Source: an uncultured Eubacteriales bacterium (GTDB lineage Bacteria; Bacillota; Clostridia; Tissierellales; Peptoniphilaceae). From it: DNA of 64,000 nucleotides. The first letter of the stretch is position 1. Every line of letters begins with the position of its first letter. The stretch lies in the NCBI GenBank assembly GCA_900539225.1, contig UQBO01000001.1, positions 197,644 to 261,643 of the forward strand. The letters are read 5' to 3'. Under the pieces are notes generated by a model. That model saw nothing but the letters and a program-made list of their open reading frames with translations, was not told where the DNA came from and searched no databases. Positions 34,015 to 44,905 of this stretch are shown one piece after another. Both the position numbers and the translations under genes were made by a program.

Positions 34015-35910
34015 TTAATCCTCCATATAAATCAGCTCTTCATATAAGGCATCAAGCTTTTCATCAATCTCAGTAAGTTTAAAGTTCAAATCGTTAACTC
34101 TGTCTATGTCATCGTATATATCTGGATTTGCAAGCTCATTATGAATCTTATCCTTATGTTTTTCAAACTCTGAAATTTCTTTTTCAAGAGCATCTTTTGC
34201 CTGTTTCTCTTTTTTTAATCTTTCTTTTTCTTCTCTCTCACGCTTTTTATTAAGCTTTGCTTGAGTCTTTGTAATTTCTTCAGGCTCTTCTAAAAAAGCC
34301 TCTTCTTCACGCATACGCTTTTTCTTTTCAAGATAATAGTCGTAGTTACCTAAATACTCGTGAATACCATCAGCTTTAAGCTCAAGTATTTTATTTACAA
34401 CCTTATTTAGAAAATATCTATCGTGGCTAATTACAAGCAAAGTTCCTTCGTATGAATTAAGAGCCTCTTCTAAAACTTCCTTTGACTCGATGTCCAAGTG
34501 ATTTGTTGGTTCGTCAAGGACAAGGAAGTTTACATCAGAAAGCATTATCTTACATAGAGAAACTCTAGCTTTTTCTCCGCCAGATAATTCATCAATCATC
34601 TTATATATATCATCATCAATAAATAAGAACTTTGCAAGCGCTTTTCTTAACTCAAAGTAAGTAAGGCGAGGGAAGCTGTCCCAAATTTCTTCGGCGATTG
34701 ATTTATTCACGTCAAGTTTTTCTAGCTCTTGATCGAAGTAGCCAACATTAACATTAGTCCCAAAGTGTATTTCACCAGAGTCATGACTTTCTTCACCAAG
34801 TATAATTTTAAATAGAGTTGACTTACCAATACCGTTAGCACCGATGATGCCTACGTGCTCGCGCTTATATATGTTAAAGTTTATATCATTTAATAGTTTA
34901 AAATCACCGAAAGATTTATTTATATTTTCAACAGCTAAGACATCGTTACCTGACTCGACCTTCATCCTAAACTTAAAATTAATCTCGCTGTCATCATTAA
35001 CATCACTTAAGAGCTCAATCTTAGCAAGCATCTTCTCACGAGACTTTGCCTTTATAATGCTTTTTTCAGTAGCGTAAGACCTATATCTTCTGATAATCTC
35101 TTTTTGTCTTTCAATTTCTTTTTGCTGATTGATATAAGCCTTCTCTTGAATTGCTTCATTTATCTTTCTTTGCTTGATATATTGCTCGTAGCCCATATTG
35201 TACTCATGAGTTGTGTGATCCTTTATAAGAATAACCTTGTTGCAAGTAGAATTTAAAAAATATCTATCGTGGCTGACCATGACAACAGTCTTATTAAATG
35301 AATTGATATATTCTTGAAGAAATTCCATTGAGTCAATATCAAGATGGTTAGTCGGTTCGTCCAAGAAAAGTATATCGGATTCTTGTATAAGTGCCTTGGC
35401 AAGCATTAGCTTAGATTTTTGTCCGCCGCTAAGAGAGTTAAAAGCCTGGCTAAACTGTTCTTCGCCAAAACCAAGACCAGTTAAAACCTTTTTTATCTCA
35501 GCGTCATATGTATATCCGCCTTTATTTTCGAAGTCTTCAAGTAAAAAGGCATATCTATCCAAGTTCTCTTGACTAGGGTCCTTGGCAATGATATCTTCAA
35601 AATTTCTAAGCTCCTCTTCAAGATCAGTCAAGTGCTTCATGGACTTCTTCATCTCATCATAAACACTTAAAGAGCTCCTAATCGTTGTATTTTGCTCAAG
35701 ATAGGCGATTTTAGTATCTTTAGAAATAAATATATCGCCTTCATCATAATTAAGCATGCCAGATAGAATGTTAAGTAAAGTTGACTTACCAGTACCATTC
35801 ATACCAACTATGGCAACTTTTTCGCCTTCATTTATATTAATAGAAACGTTTTCAAAAATTAACTTGTCTATAAAAACTTTTTTTATATTGTTACATGCTA
35901 GTACAGTCAT
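34015..35910 (-). CDS. ABC-F family ATPase (YdiF/Uup-like)
   Basis: This 631-residue protein has two ABC domains in tandem: GMNGTGKST with LSGGQKSKLMLAKAL, and GANGIGKST with LSGGEKARVSLCKIM. They are joined by a charged linker, and a C-terminal Lys/Glu coiled coil follows (about 535-625). There are no membrane segments. ABC-F proteins act on the ribosome, either to resolve stalls or to protect against antibiotics. Linker length and the C-terminal extension look housekeeping-like rather than clearly an antibiotic-resistance subtype, but that cannot be settled here. The gene leads a minus-strand operon with fetA-fetB. Confidence 0.92.
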   Translation of the reverse strand: MTVLACNNIKKVFIDKLIFENVSININEGEKVAIVGMNGTGKSTLLNILSGMLNYDEGDIFISKDTKIAYLEQNTTIRSSLSVYDEMKKSMKHLTDLEEELRNFEDIIAKDPSQENLDRYAFLLEDFENKGGYTYDAEIKKVLTGLGFGEEQFSQAFNSLSGGQKSKLMLAKALIQESDILFLDEPTNHLDIDSMEFLQEYINSFNKTVVMVSHDRYFLNSTCNKVILIKDHTTHEYNMGYEQYIKQRKINEAIQEKAYINQQKEIERQKEIIRRYRSYATEKSIIKAKSREKMLAKIELLSDVNDDSEINFKFRMKVESGNDVLAVENINKSFGDFKLLNDINFNIYKREHVGIIGANGIGKSTLFKIILGEESHDSGEIHFGTNVNVGYFDQELEKLDVNKSIAEEIWDSFPRLTYFELRKALAKFLFIDDDIYKMIDELSGGEKARVSLCKIMLSDVNFLVLDEPTNHLDIESKEVLEEALNSYEGTLLVISHDRYFLNKVVNKILELKADGIHEYLGNYDYYLEKKKRMREEEAFLEEPEEITKTQAKLNKKREREEKERLKKEKQAKDALEKEISEFEKHKDKIHNELANPDIYDDIDRVNDLNFKLTEIDEKLDALYEELIYMED

Positions 35911-35927
35911 AAAAACACCTCGTTTAT

Positions 35928-35933
35928 ATTATA
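35928..35933 (-). promoter_or_regulatory. Extended -10 element for the abc-f/fetAB operon
   Basis: Minus-strand TGT-TATAAT (plus-strand ATTATA at 35928-35933) lies about 18 bases before the start codon. The -35 region is poor (TATTTT). Confidence 0.55.
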
Positions 35934-35978
35934 ACATATTTTATAAGATGAAAATAAGATAAAATTGCAGTTTTTATC

Positions 35979-36007
35979 TTGAATTTTAATAATTATTATT
36001 ATATAAT
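35979..36007 (+). promoter_or_regulatory. Promoter of the lipoprotein gene
   Basis: TTGAAT at 35979-35984 and TATAAT at 36002-36007 are 17 bases apart, 21 bases before the start codon. The minus-strand abc-f promoter is back to back with it. Confidence 0.75.
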
Positions 36008-36028
36008 AGTTTACAAAGAGGTGATTTT

Positions 36029-36610
36029 ATGAAAAAGTTCATTATATTTTGTTTAATTACTATGGCAATTTTTATCTTTTCGTGCAGTAAAAATAATAAT
36101 TTAGAGATAAAAAGAATAGAAAATGATTCAAATATTTATATATTTGAAGATAATAAAGATGACAATGGAAATGTTTTGGATTTTGTTCACGAAACATATG
36201 AACTTGTAGGTTCTGAGCAAGATAACAGTATAGAAATAAAATTATTATACTATGATAATTCTAAAGTTGAAGAGCTATTTAGTACAGGTAATATCAATAT
36301 AAAAAAATCACAAAAACTTTTATTGGGACTTTCAGAGAAAAGATTTTCTGTTTACGTTTTGGATAAAGGGAAAGTTCTTACTAAGATGGATTATAGTAGA
36401 TATGACAATTTATCTTTTAAAGATGTAAAATCATATGGTTGGATAGAAAGCTCAGTACTTGATAAAGACAAAGAAACTACCTTGTTTTCTTTAATAACAA
36501 GTAACAGTGGAATAACTAGCCCTGACTTTAAAGAAGTAAATATATATGATTGGATAGAAAAGCATAAAGATTATTCTGGAATGTTTGTACAAGTGAAAAA
36601 ATCTAAATAG
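36029..36610 (+). CDS. Probable lipoprotein of unknown function
   Basis: This 193-residue protein has an N-terminal hydrophobic signal with IFSC19 as a likely lipidation site, then an Asn/Lys-rich start to a mature domain with alternating strands. The -2 position of the lipobox is Phe, which is unusual but acceptable. I do not recognise the domain. It is a single gene with its own promoter and a following UUCG hairpin, between the divergent abc-f operon and rex. AGAGGTGA is the ribosome site. Confidence 0.7.
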   Translation: MKKFIIFCLITMAIFIFSCSKNNNLEIKRIENDSNIYIFEDNKDDNGNVLDFVHETYELVGSEQDNSIEIKLLYYDNSKVEELFSTGNINIKKSQKLLLGLSEKRFSVYVLDKGKVLTKMDYSRYDNLSFKDVKSYGWIESSVLDKDKETTLFSLITSNSGITSPDFKEVNIYDWIEKHKDYSGMFVQVKKSK

Positions 36611-36618
36611 TATTAAAA

Positions 36619-36636
36619 GGTAGTCTTCGGACTACT
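36619..36636 (+). terminator. Hairpin with UUCG tetraloop after the lipoprotein gene
   Basis: GTAGTC and GACTAC (36620-36625, 36630-36635) pair around a TTCG loop, giving a very stable cUUCGg hairpin. The T-rich tail is poor, so it may be a weak terminator or an RNA 3'-end stabiliser. Confidence 0.45.
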
Positions 36637-36723
36637 ATTACTTTAGGATTTAAAATAATTAAATTTTATATTTTGTAATGAGAAGAAAGTTTTTAAAGAA
36701 CTAGTTAAATGAATCTAAAATTA

Positions 36724-36751
36724 TTGCAAAAAGAATTCTATATGTTATACT
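36724..36751 (+). promoter_or_regulatory. Promoter of rex
   Basis: TTGCAA at 36724-36729 and TATACT at 36746-36751 have a 16-base spacer and an extended -10 TG at 36743-36744. I did not find a convincing Rex operator palindrome here. Confidence 0.65.
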
Positions 36752-36783
36752 ATAATTGCTCAATTAATGAAAGGTGTGGAGAT

Positions 36784-37527
36784 ATGGCTCGTGATATTAC
36801 AATAAACGCAATTAAAAGATTACCTATATACTATGTTATTTTTGAAGACCTATACGCAAGGGGTGTACATAGGGTTTCTTCAAGTGAGCTATCGTCTTAC
36901 ACTAAGTTTACTGCCTCTCAGATCAGGGCCGATCTAAACACTTTTGGCGCTGAGGGTAGACAAGGTTATGGATATAATGTTGAGACTATATATATGGACC
37001 TTAAAGGCGTTCTTGGTCTTGATTATAAAAAGAATTTAATTTTGACTGGCGTTGGGAATATTGGTCAAGCAATAATACAATCGCGTGAGTTTGAATCGAG
37101 CGGATTTAAGTTTATTGGGCTATTTGATAGCAATCCCAATATGATAGGTCTTAGCTTTAATGGTATCAAAGTTAGAAACATTTCTGAGCTTGAAGATTTT
37201 GCCAAGAACAATACTATTGACATAGGTGTCATAGCTGTTACTAGTAATAGTGCGAGAGATGTTGCAAGGACTTATGAAAAGATTGGTATCAAGGCGATAT
37301 GGAATTTTGCTCCGACTGTACTTGATGTAGGTAAGGACATTATAGTTGAGAATGTGCCACTATCAGAGAGCTTATTCACGCTAAACTATTTACTTAAATG
37401 TAAAAACGATGGTACTTTTACAAGTGATGATTATGTCAATAGAGCAAAAGACATTGTTTATGATAAGGAATTAGGAAGATATAGAGAGTCAAAAAAGAGG
37501 GGAAGACCCAGAAAGGAGAGTAAATAA
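36784..37527 (+). CDS. rex: Redox-sensing transcriptional repressor Rex with AT-hook-like tail
   Basis: Rex senses the NADH/NAD+ ratio and represses fermentation and electron-transfer genes. This 247-residue form has the N-terminal winged helix (about 1-80, with SELSSYTKFTASQIRADL in part), a Rossmann motif GVGNIGQA at 89-96 and the C-terminal dimerisation helix. An extra basic tail at 235-247 contains RGRP (239-242), the core of an AT-hook. The start is ATG 36784 after GGAG; the longer frame from 36709 begins inside the promoter. It overlaps the ABC ATPase gene by one base. Confidence 0.93.
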   Translation: MARDITINAIKRLPIYYVIFEDLYARGVHRVSSSELSSYTKFTASQIRADLNTFGAEGRQGYGYNVETIYMDLKGVLGLDYKKNLILTGVGNIGQAIIQSREFESSGFKFIGLFDSNPNMIGLSFNGIKVRNISELEDFAKNNTIDIGVIAVTSNSARDVARTYEKIGIKAIWNFAPTVLDVGKDIIVENVPLSESLFTLNYLLKCKNDGTFTSDDYVNRAKDIVYDKELGRYRESKKRGRPRKESK

Positions 37528-38432
37528 TGAAGTTAGAATTAATCGACATTAAAAAATCCTTCGCTGGAAAAGAAGTTTTACACGGAATTAATTTAGAGGC
37601 TAGTTCTGGTAGTTCAACTGCTTTTTTGGGAAGGAATGGAGCTGGCAAAACGACTACTATAAGGATACTTATGGACGTTTTTAAAGCTGACAGCGGCAAG
37701 ATACTGATTGACGGCGCGCCAATCGACAGAAAAGAGATTAAGCTAGGATATTTGCCTGAAGAAAGAGGTATGTACGCTAAAACTGCAATACTAGATCAGC
37801 TAATTTACTTTGGTAGGATTAAAGGACTTGACAAAAAAGAAAGCCATGACAATGCTCTTGAGCTACTTGAAAAGGTTAAGCTAAGTGAATATAAGGCAAA
37901 AAATCTTGATACCTTATCAAAGGGTAATCAACAAAAGATACAAATTATACAAACCTTTATAAATAAACCGGACATCATTATTCTTGATGAGCCATTCTCT
38001 GGTCTTGACCCAGTTAACTCACAAATACTTATTGATCTAATCAAAGAAGCTGTTTCGAGCGGTACTTTATTAATATTCTCATCTCATCAAATGAGCCATG
38101 TAGAAAACTTCTGTGACAATATTGCTCTTATTAAAGATGGCAGCAATGTTTTGACTGGTAATCTTAAGGAAATTAAGAAAAATATGGGCGAGGGAAGATT
38201 AAGACTAAGTTTTTACAACGATGCTGTAAATTATTTACAAGATATTTTTGATATGGTTGGACAAGACAATGTTAAGATTAATGATAACGAAATAATTGTA
38301 AAAACATCTGATAAAGCTAGTGAACTTGCAAATTATGCGATAAACAAAGATAATTTTAGAGCTATAGCTAAATACGAACCAAGTCTTGAAGAGATATTTA
38401 TAGAAGCGGTAGGTGATAACGATGCTAAATAA
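37527..38432 (+). CDS. ABC transporter ATP-binding protein (NatA-like)
   Basis: This 301-residue ATPase has Walker A GRNGAGKTT, a signature LSKGNQQKIQ and Walker B IIILDEPFSGLDP. This pattern, with KGNQQK in place of SGGQ, is typical of NatA/YhaQ-like exporters. A C-terminal domain of about 80 residues follows the ABC fold. With the next gene it should form a NatAB-like efflux system for Na+ or an organic substrate; the substrate is inferred only. Its ATG overlaps the rex stop (TAATG). Confidence 0.88.
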   Translation: MKLELIDIKKSFAGKEVLHGINLEASSGSSTAFLGRNGAGKTTTIRILMDVFKADSGKILIDGAPIDRKEIKLGYLPEERGMYAKTAILDQLIYFGRIKGLDKKESHDNALELLEKVKLSEYKAKNLDTLSKGNQQKIQIIQTFINKPDIIILDEPFSGLDPVNSQILIDLIKEAVSSGTLLIFSSHQMSHVENFCDNIALIKDGSNVLTGNLKEIKKNMGEGRLRLSFYNDAVNYLQDIFDMVGQDNVKINDNEIIVKTSDKASELANYAINKDNFRAIAKYEPSLEEIFIEAVGDNDAK

Positions 38433-39657
38433 GATAAAACTAATAAGTTCATTTGAGTTTAAACAGCTCATAAAAAATAAATCATATAAGATAACTACTG
38501 CTATATTTTTTGCTTTGGCTTTGCTAGCAGCTTTTGTACCAAGACTTACTCAAGGAAATTTATTTAAATCTATCACTGACGAATTTAATAAGACTCAAAA
38601 GTTAGGAATTATTATAAAAGATGAGAGCGTTAATGAAAGCGAATTAAAATCATTTTTAAGTAATTATGAAGTTCATTTATATACTGATGAAGAAAAACTT
38701 AAAGAAGATATTTTATCTAAAGATATTGATAGAGCAGTAGTAATTAAAGCTGATTCAATTCAAAAATTCGTTTTAAACTCTAAACTTACTGATATGGGCG
38801 ATGGCTTAGATAGAAATTTAAATGAATATAGATACAAAAAACTTATTGAATCAGAAGGAATTGATTATACAAAGATCAAATCAATAGAATCTAATCAATA
38901 TCAAATTAATGAAGTGGTTTTGGGTAAAGACTCAAAGCAAAATTACTTCATAATATATTTCTTGCTTTTCTTATTGTATATGATTATATTAACATATGGC
39001 CAAATAACTGCAACATCAGTAGCTAAAGAAAAGAATGACAGGACTATGGAGCTGCTTATAACATCAACTAAACCTAAATACTTGATACTAAGTAAAGTAT
39101 TAGCGACTGTACTAAGTGCGGTTATTCAAGTATCATTCTTGTTTATTGGCTTTGCTGTAGGATACTTATTCAATAAAGAGTATTGGTCAGACATATTTAG
39201 CATCACAAGTGCACCTATACAATTAGTTGTAACATTCATTTTGTTTATGATAGCGGGATTCTTCTTATACTTATTTATCTTTGCTACACTAGGAGCACTA
39301 GTTAATAAGATAGAAGAAGTAAGTCAATCAATATCATCAGCTACAATATTAATTGTACTTGCATATTTTGGAGCTATATTTGCGTTAACATCTGGATCAG
39401 AATCAAGTTTTGTGGCGTTTTTATCATACTTCCCACTAACATCACCATTTGTAATGTTTATTAGGGCAGGCATGGTAAATATTTCTATCATAGAGATAGC
39501 CGCATCCTTTGCTATATTAGTAGCATCAGCATACTTCATATATAAACTTGCATGCGATATATATAGACTAGGAACACTGCAATACGGAAACAGAATGACG
39601 CTTAAACAAGCATTTAAAGCATTAAGAGAGGACAAAAAGACAAAGAGTAATGAATAA
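38422..39657 (+). CDS. ABC-2 type transporter permease (NatB/YhaP-like)
   Basis: This 411-residue membrane subunit has one N-terminal helix (about 22-38), a large extracytoplasmic domain (about 45-175) and five or six C-terminal helices beginning YFIIYFLLFLLYMIILTYG. The motif EKNDRTMELLITSTKP after the second helix is typical of NatB/YhaP permeases. The start is ATG 38422 after AGGTGA, not GTG 38413. It overlaps its ATPase gene by eleven bases and the glycosylase gene by eight. Confidence 0.87.
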   Translation: MLNKIKLISSFEFKQLIKNKSYKITTAIFFALALLAAFVPRLTQGNLFKSITDEFNKTQKLGIIIKDESVNESELKSFLSNYEVHLYTDEEKLKEDILSKDIDRAVVIKADSIQKFVLNSKLTDMGDGLDRNLNEYRYKKLIESEGIDYTKIKSIESNQYQINEVVLGKDSKQNYFIIYFLLFLLYMIILTYGQITATSVAKEKNDRTMELLITSTKPKYLILSKVLATVLSAVIQVSFLFIGFAVGYLFNKEYWSDIFSITSAPIQLVVTFILFMIAGFFLYLFIFATLGALVNKIEEVSQSISSATILIVLAYFGAIFALTSGSESSFVAFLSYFPLTSPFVMFIRAGMVNISIIEIAASFAILVASAYFIYKLACDIYRLGTLQYGNRMTLKQAFKALREDKKTKSNE

Positions 39658-40540
39658 GATAATATTAAAGGGACAGACTAGCTTTGTCCCTTCTCACATA
39701 TTTGAGTGTGGTCAAGCATTCAGATGGAAAAAGCTAGATGAAGAGGCATATAGATTTATATTTAGGAACGTGGTCTTGGAGGCGCGTGCCACAGATGATA
39801 GTATTGAAATAGTGGGCGATTGTTCAGATGAAAATGAAATCTTAAACTATTTTGACTTAAATACCGACTATGATGCAATTAAGAAGACGCTATCTGCTAA
39901 TGATGAAGTTATTAGAAAAGCTATTGACTTTGGCGGCGGTATGAGGATACTTAAACAGGATCCATTCGAGACATATATTTCCTTTATTATAAGTGCCAAT
40001 AATCAAATCAAGAACATTAAGAATACAATTAAGAAGCTCGCTCAAATGTACGGCAAGAAGCTAAATAATCCATTTGATGAAGAAGAGTACTATGCCTTTC
40101 CAAGTCCGGCTGCTCTGTCTAATGCTAAGCCTGAGGACATAAAGGAGTATGCAAGAGCTGGCTTTAGATCTGAAAGGATAGTTATAGCTTCAAAGATGGT
40201 TCAAGAGGGTATAATAAATTTTGAAGAGCTTAAAGAAAGAAGTATTGATGACATTAGAAAAACTTTATTAGAAGTGCCTGGTATAGGCGAGAAAGTCTTT
40301 CAATGCATATTACTCTTTGGACTAGGTAGAACTGATTCATTCCCAGTAGATGTTTGGGTTAAGAGAGTTATGGAAGAGCTTTACTACGGCGGAGAAGAGA
40401 GAAATAAGAAGCTTATACAAGAGGACGGCATGAGAAGATTTGGCGATTTATCGGGCTATGCACAGCAATATCTTTTCTACTACATGAGAGAAAATTATAA
40501 AAAGATGAAAAAAGAAGAGGATAAGCAAGATAATAAATAA
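39650..40540 (+). CDS. 8-oxoguanine DNA glycosylase (Ogg1-like)
   Basis: This 296-residue bifunctional glycosylase/AP lyase has the OGG N-terminal domain (FECGQAFRW) and the HhH-GPD core. LLEVPGIGEKVFQCILLFGL carries the Schiff-base lysine K215, and PVDVW contains the activating D234. It excises 8-oxoguanine opposite cytosine. The form with an N-terminal OGG_N domain occurs in many Clostridia, where it replaces MutM. Its start overlaps the ABC permease. A Lys/Glu tail ends the protein. No terminator is obvious before the groE promoter. Confidence 0.92.
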   Translation: MNKIILKGQTSFVPSHIFECGQAFRWKKLDEEAYRFIFRNVVLEARATDDSIEIVGDCSDENEILNYFDLNTDYDAIKKTLSANDEVIRKAIDFGGGMRILKQDPFETYISFIISANNQIKNIKNTIKKLAQMYGKKLNNPFDEEEYYAFPSPAALSNAKPEDIKEYARAGFRSERIVIASKMVQEGIINFEELKERSIDDIRKTLLEVPGIGEKVFQCILLFGLGRTDSFPVDVWVKRVMEELYYGGEERNKKLIQEDGMRRFGDLSGYAQQYLFYYMRENYKKMKKEEDKQDNK

Positions 40541-40607
40541 ATAATAATGATAAATATGAATAAATGCGATTATATTATCTTGTATAATTGAGTTATATTT
40601 ACTACAA

Positions 40608-40642
40608 TATAATTGTTAGCACTCAATAGAGATGAGTGCTAA
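40608..40642 (+). promoter_or_regulatory. groE promoter -10 and CIRCE operator
   Basis: TATAAT at 40608-40613 is followed by a perfect CIRCE element: TTAGCACTC (40616-40624), nine bases, GAGTGCTAA (40634-40642). HrcA binds CIRCE to repress chaperone genes. A TTGAGT at 40588-40593 is the nearest -35 but with a short 14-base spacer. No hrcA gene is in the window. Confidence 0.95.
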
Positions 40643-40681
40643 CAAGAAAAATATTAACAATATTATAAGGAGGAATAGATT

Positions 40682-42603
<1,922 letters not shown>

Positions 42604-42623
42604 AATCAATTAAATAAAGTATA

Positions 42624-42658
42624 AAATAACTCATGGCTCAGGCTGTGAGTTATTTTTT
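42624..42658 (+). terminator. Terminator of the groE operon
   Basis: AAATAACTCA (42624-42633) pairs with TGAGTTATTT (42646-42655), and T residues continue after the stem. Confidence 0.9.
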
Positions 42659-42795
42659 TGCTTAAACTTACATTTAATGCTTATATCAAGATAGATAAAT
42701 CAATCTTCATCATTGCTGCTTTATCACTGCTATTTAAATGCACCTAACAGCGCTGCTAATAATACTTTAAAACGTTACAAAATCTTAAAAATATA

Positions 42796-42824
42796 TTTAC
42801 TTTAGCTCGGAGATATAGTATAAT
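42796..42824 (+). promoter_or_regulatory. Promoter of brnQ
   Basis: TTTACT at 42796-42801 and TATAAT at 42819-42824 are 17 bases apart. The leader is about 20 bases, too short for a T-box. The remaining 42660-42795 stretch shows no gene. Confidence 0.6.
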
Positions 42825-42848
42825 GTCTATGGTAATGGAGGGATGGAA

Positions 42849-44162
42849 GTGAAAAGAAAACAAATCATCGACACAATGGTAGTAGGCTTTGCACTGTTTG
42901 CGATGTTCTTAGGTGCAGGGAACTTAATTTTTCCGCCAACATTAGGAGCCATAGCAGGAGACCAATGGTTCAAAGCAATGATTGGCTTTATGATGACAGG
43001 TATAGGACTACCAATACTTGGAGTTGTAGCATCGGCAAAGGCAGGAGGAAGACTTGAAGATGTTGCAGGCAAAGTAAATAAAACTTTCTCAATTTTATTT
43101 GGCTCATTAATTATGATATGCATAGGACCTTTACTAGCGATACCTAGGACATGCGCCACTACATATGAGATAGCAGTTCAACCACTATTTGGTAATGTTA
43201 GCCCAATACTAGTATCTATAATTTTTTTTGGATTGACATTATTTTTTACGTTAAATCAATCAAAAGTTGTTGACAAGATAGGTTCGATACTTACACCAAT
43301 ACTATTAGTTATTCTATTTACAATAATTATTTCTTCAATTGTTAAGCCAATAGGTGTACCAAAAAATACAGGAAGTACACAAAATTTTGTTAAAGGCTTT
43401 AAAGAAGGTTATCAAACTATGGATGCCATAGGCTCAATAATTATGGCGACTATTGTAATTAATAGTGTCAAAAAGAGAGGATATACTAGCCAAAAAGACA
43501 TGTTTAAAATGACAGTTATTTCTGGTGTTATAGCTGCTTTTTGTTTAGCTTTTGTTTATGGCGGACTAGTTTACATCGGCGGAACTGGCAGTGGTTATTT
43601 AACTATTGATCCAGAAAATCCAAATAGAGTAGCTAACTTAATTTTCATGGTAAATAAGATTATGGGTCAATATGGAACAGCAGCTTTAGCTTTAACAGTA
43701 GCTTTAGCTTGTTTAACAACATCCATAGGCCTTACAGCAACAGCTGGAGAGTTCTTCTCAGATCTTACACATGGCAAATTAACATACAAGTCTATAGTTA
43801 TATTCACTTGTTTATTTAGTGGAATAATCGCAACAAACGGAGTTGACTCAATAATAACATTCTCAGGACCAATACTTTCAGTCTTATATCCAGTTGCTAT
43901 TGTAATCATTTTATTAAATATATTTGATAATAAAATAAAATACAAAGCTATATATAAAGGCGCTACACTTGGAGCATTTATGGCAAGCTTGTTAGATACT
44001 ATTGCTAATATTGGCGATTTTAAAAATATAAGAAGCTTTTTAGATAGAATCCCACTAGGATCAGAAGGTTTTGCCTGGGTAATACCAGCCATAGTCTTTG
44101 GCTTTGCCTTTATAGTACTTGAAATGGCGATAGATAATAATAATCAAAAGGGTGTTATTTAG
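42849..44162 (+). CDS. brnQ: Branched-chain amino acid transporter (LIVCS family)
   Basis: This protein of about 437 residues has 12 membrane segments. It matches the BrnQ family of Na+-coupled Leu/Ile/Val transporters, with the N-terminal ALFAMFLGAGNLIFPP signature in part and GPLLAIPRTCATTYE. GGAGGG (42837-42842) touches the ATG at 42843, leaving no spacing. GTG 42849, six bases away, is therefore the better start; the ATG would add two residues. The organism's Na+-type ATP synthase fits Na+-coupled uptake. The next gene starts at its stop codon. Confidence 0.92.
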   Translation: MKRKQIIDTMVVGFALFAMFLGAGNLIFPPTLGAIAGDQWFKAMIGFMMTGIGLPILGVVASAKAGGRLEDVAGKVNKTFSILFGSLIMICIGPLLAIPRTCATTYEIAVQPLFGNVSPILVSIIFFGLTLFFTLNQSKVVDKIGSILTPILLVILFTIIISSIVKPIGVPKNTGSTQNFVKGFKEGYQTMDAIGSIIMATIVINSVKKRGYTSQKDMFKMTVISGVIAAFCLAFVYGGLVYIGGTGSGYLTIDPENPNRVANLIFMVNKIMGQYGTAALALTVALACLTTSIGLTATAGEFFSDLTHGKLTYKSIVIFTCLFSGIIATNGVDSIITFSGPILSVLYPVAIVIILLNIFDNKIKYKAIYKGATLGAFMASLLDTIANIGDFKNIRSFLDRIPLGSEGFAWVIPAIVFGFAFIVLEMAIDNNNQKGVI

Positions 44163-44770
44163 TGAAAAAATATAAAAAGTTTTTAGATCCTATTTATTCT
44201 TTGGAGAAATGGCTAAATAAAGTAGGAGAAGAAAATTATAAGCTGAACAATTTAAGAGGCTCATACTTTTATTTTGATAAAACTGAATCTAAATATGAAT
44301 ACAAGGTATATTACTTCAAGGGACCAGAAAAGGACGTTAAGTCGTTTTTAACCTATGCTAGAAAAAAGGATATTGAGATTTTTCAATATCCTATAAGCGC
44401 TTCTCAAATTTCTTTGTTCTCGTTTATGGCGGCTACATTTGATAGTAACTCGCAAGACATTAGCTACAAGGCAAGTTTATTTGCAACACACATCTATGTA
44501 CTTATGAAACCAAAAGTAGGAGAGAGCATAGAGGAGATATTAGGCGAAGATGACAATCTTTATTATTACAAAAGACAGATGGAGAACAAGCTTATACTAG
44601 CTCTAATACTTATGATACCACTACTATTAACTTACTTTAGGGTCTTTGGCGGAACATTTGAACAAAATAAGCTCTTCGTACAGGTGTTGATGGTTGTTGA
44701 AGTATTGATCTTGATATTTATCCTATTCTTAAACTTCAAAAAGAATAGATTTTTAAGAAGTAAAAAATAA
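44162..44770 (+). CDS. DUF2812-like membrane protein
   Basis: This 202-residue protein has a soluble N-terminal part with SLEKWLNKVGEENYKLNN, resembling the DUF2812 pattern, and two C-terminal membrane helices (about 143-160 and 168-188). The function is unknown. DUF2812 proteins often accompany PadR regulators; here the neighbour is brnQ and the assignment is tentative. The start is GTG 44162 overlapping the brnQ stop, with AGGGTG upstream. Confidence 0.65.
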   Translation: MKKYKKFLDPIYSLEKWLNKVGEENYKLNNLRGSYFYFDKTESKYEYKVYYFKGPEKDVKSFLTYARKKDIEIFQYPISASQISLFSFMAATFDSNSQDISYKASLFATHIYVLMKPKVGESIEEILGEDDNLYYYKRQMENKLILALILMIPLLLTYFRVFGGTFEQNKLFVQVLMVVEVLILIFILFLNFKKNRFLRSKK

Positions 44771-44791
44771 GAAGTAAATTAATAAGATAAT

Positions 44792-44820
44792 TAGGCTCAT
44801 AAACATGGGCCTATTTGCTT
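44792..44820 (+). terminator. Probable terminator after the brnQ operon
   Basis: TAGGCTCAT (44792-44800) and ATGGGCCTA (44805-44813) form a 9-bp stem with one wobble pair and loop AAAC. The T tail is interrupted (TTTGCTT). Confidence 0.65.
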
Positions 44821-44827
44821 ATAAATA

Positions 44828-44856
44828 TTGAAAATTTAATTGTTTTATGATATTAT
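44828..44856 (+). promoter_or_regulatory. Promoter of the nfnAB operon
   Basis: TTGAAA at 44828-44833 and TATTAT at 44851-44856 are 17 bases apart, with an extended -10 TG at 44848-44849. Confidence 0.7.
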
Positions 44857-44905
44857 ATAGATATATTTAAGTAATTTTATTTATTTTTTTTAGGAGGTTT
44901 TTAAA

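Noticed and set aside
36709..36783. Longer N terminus for Rex
   Set aside because: It overlaps the rex promoter boxes, and the normal Rex start MARDITINAIKRLP matches ATG 36784.
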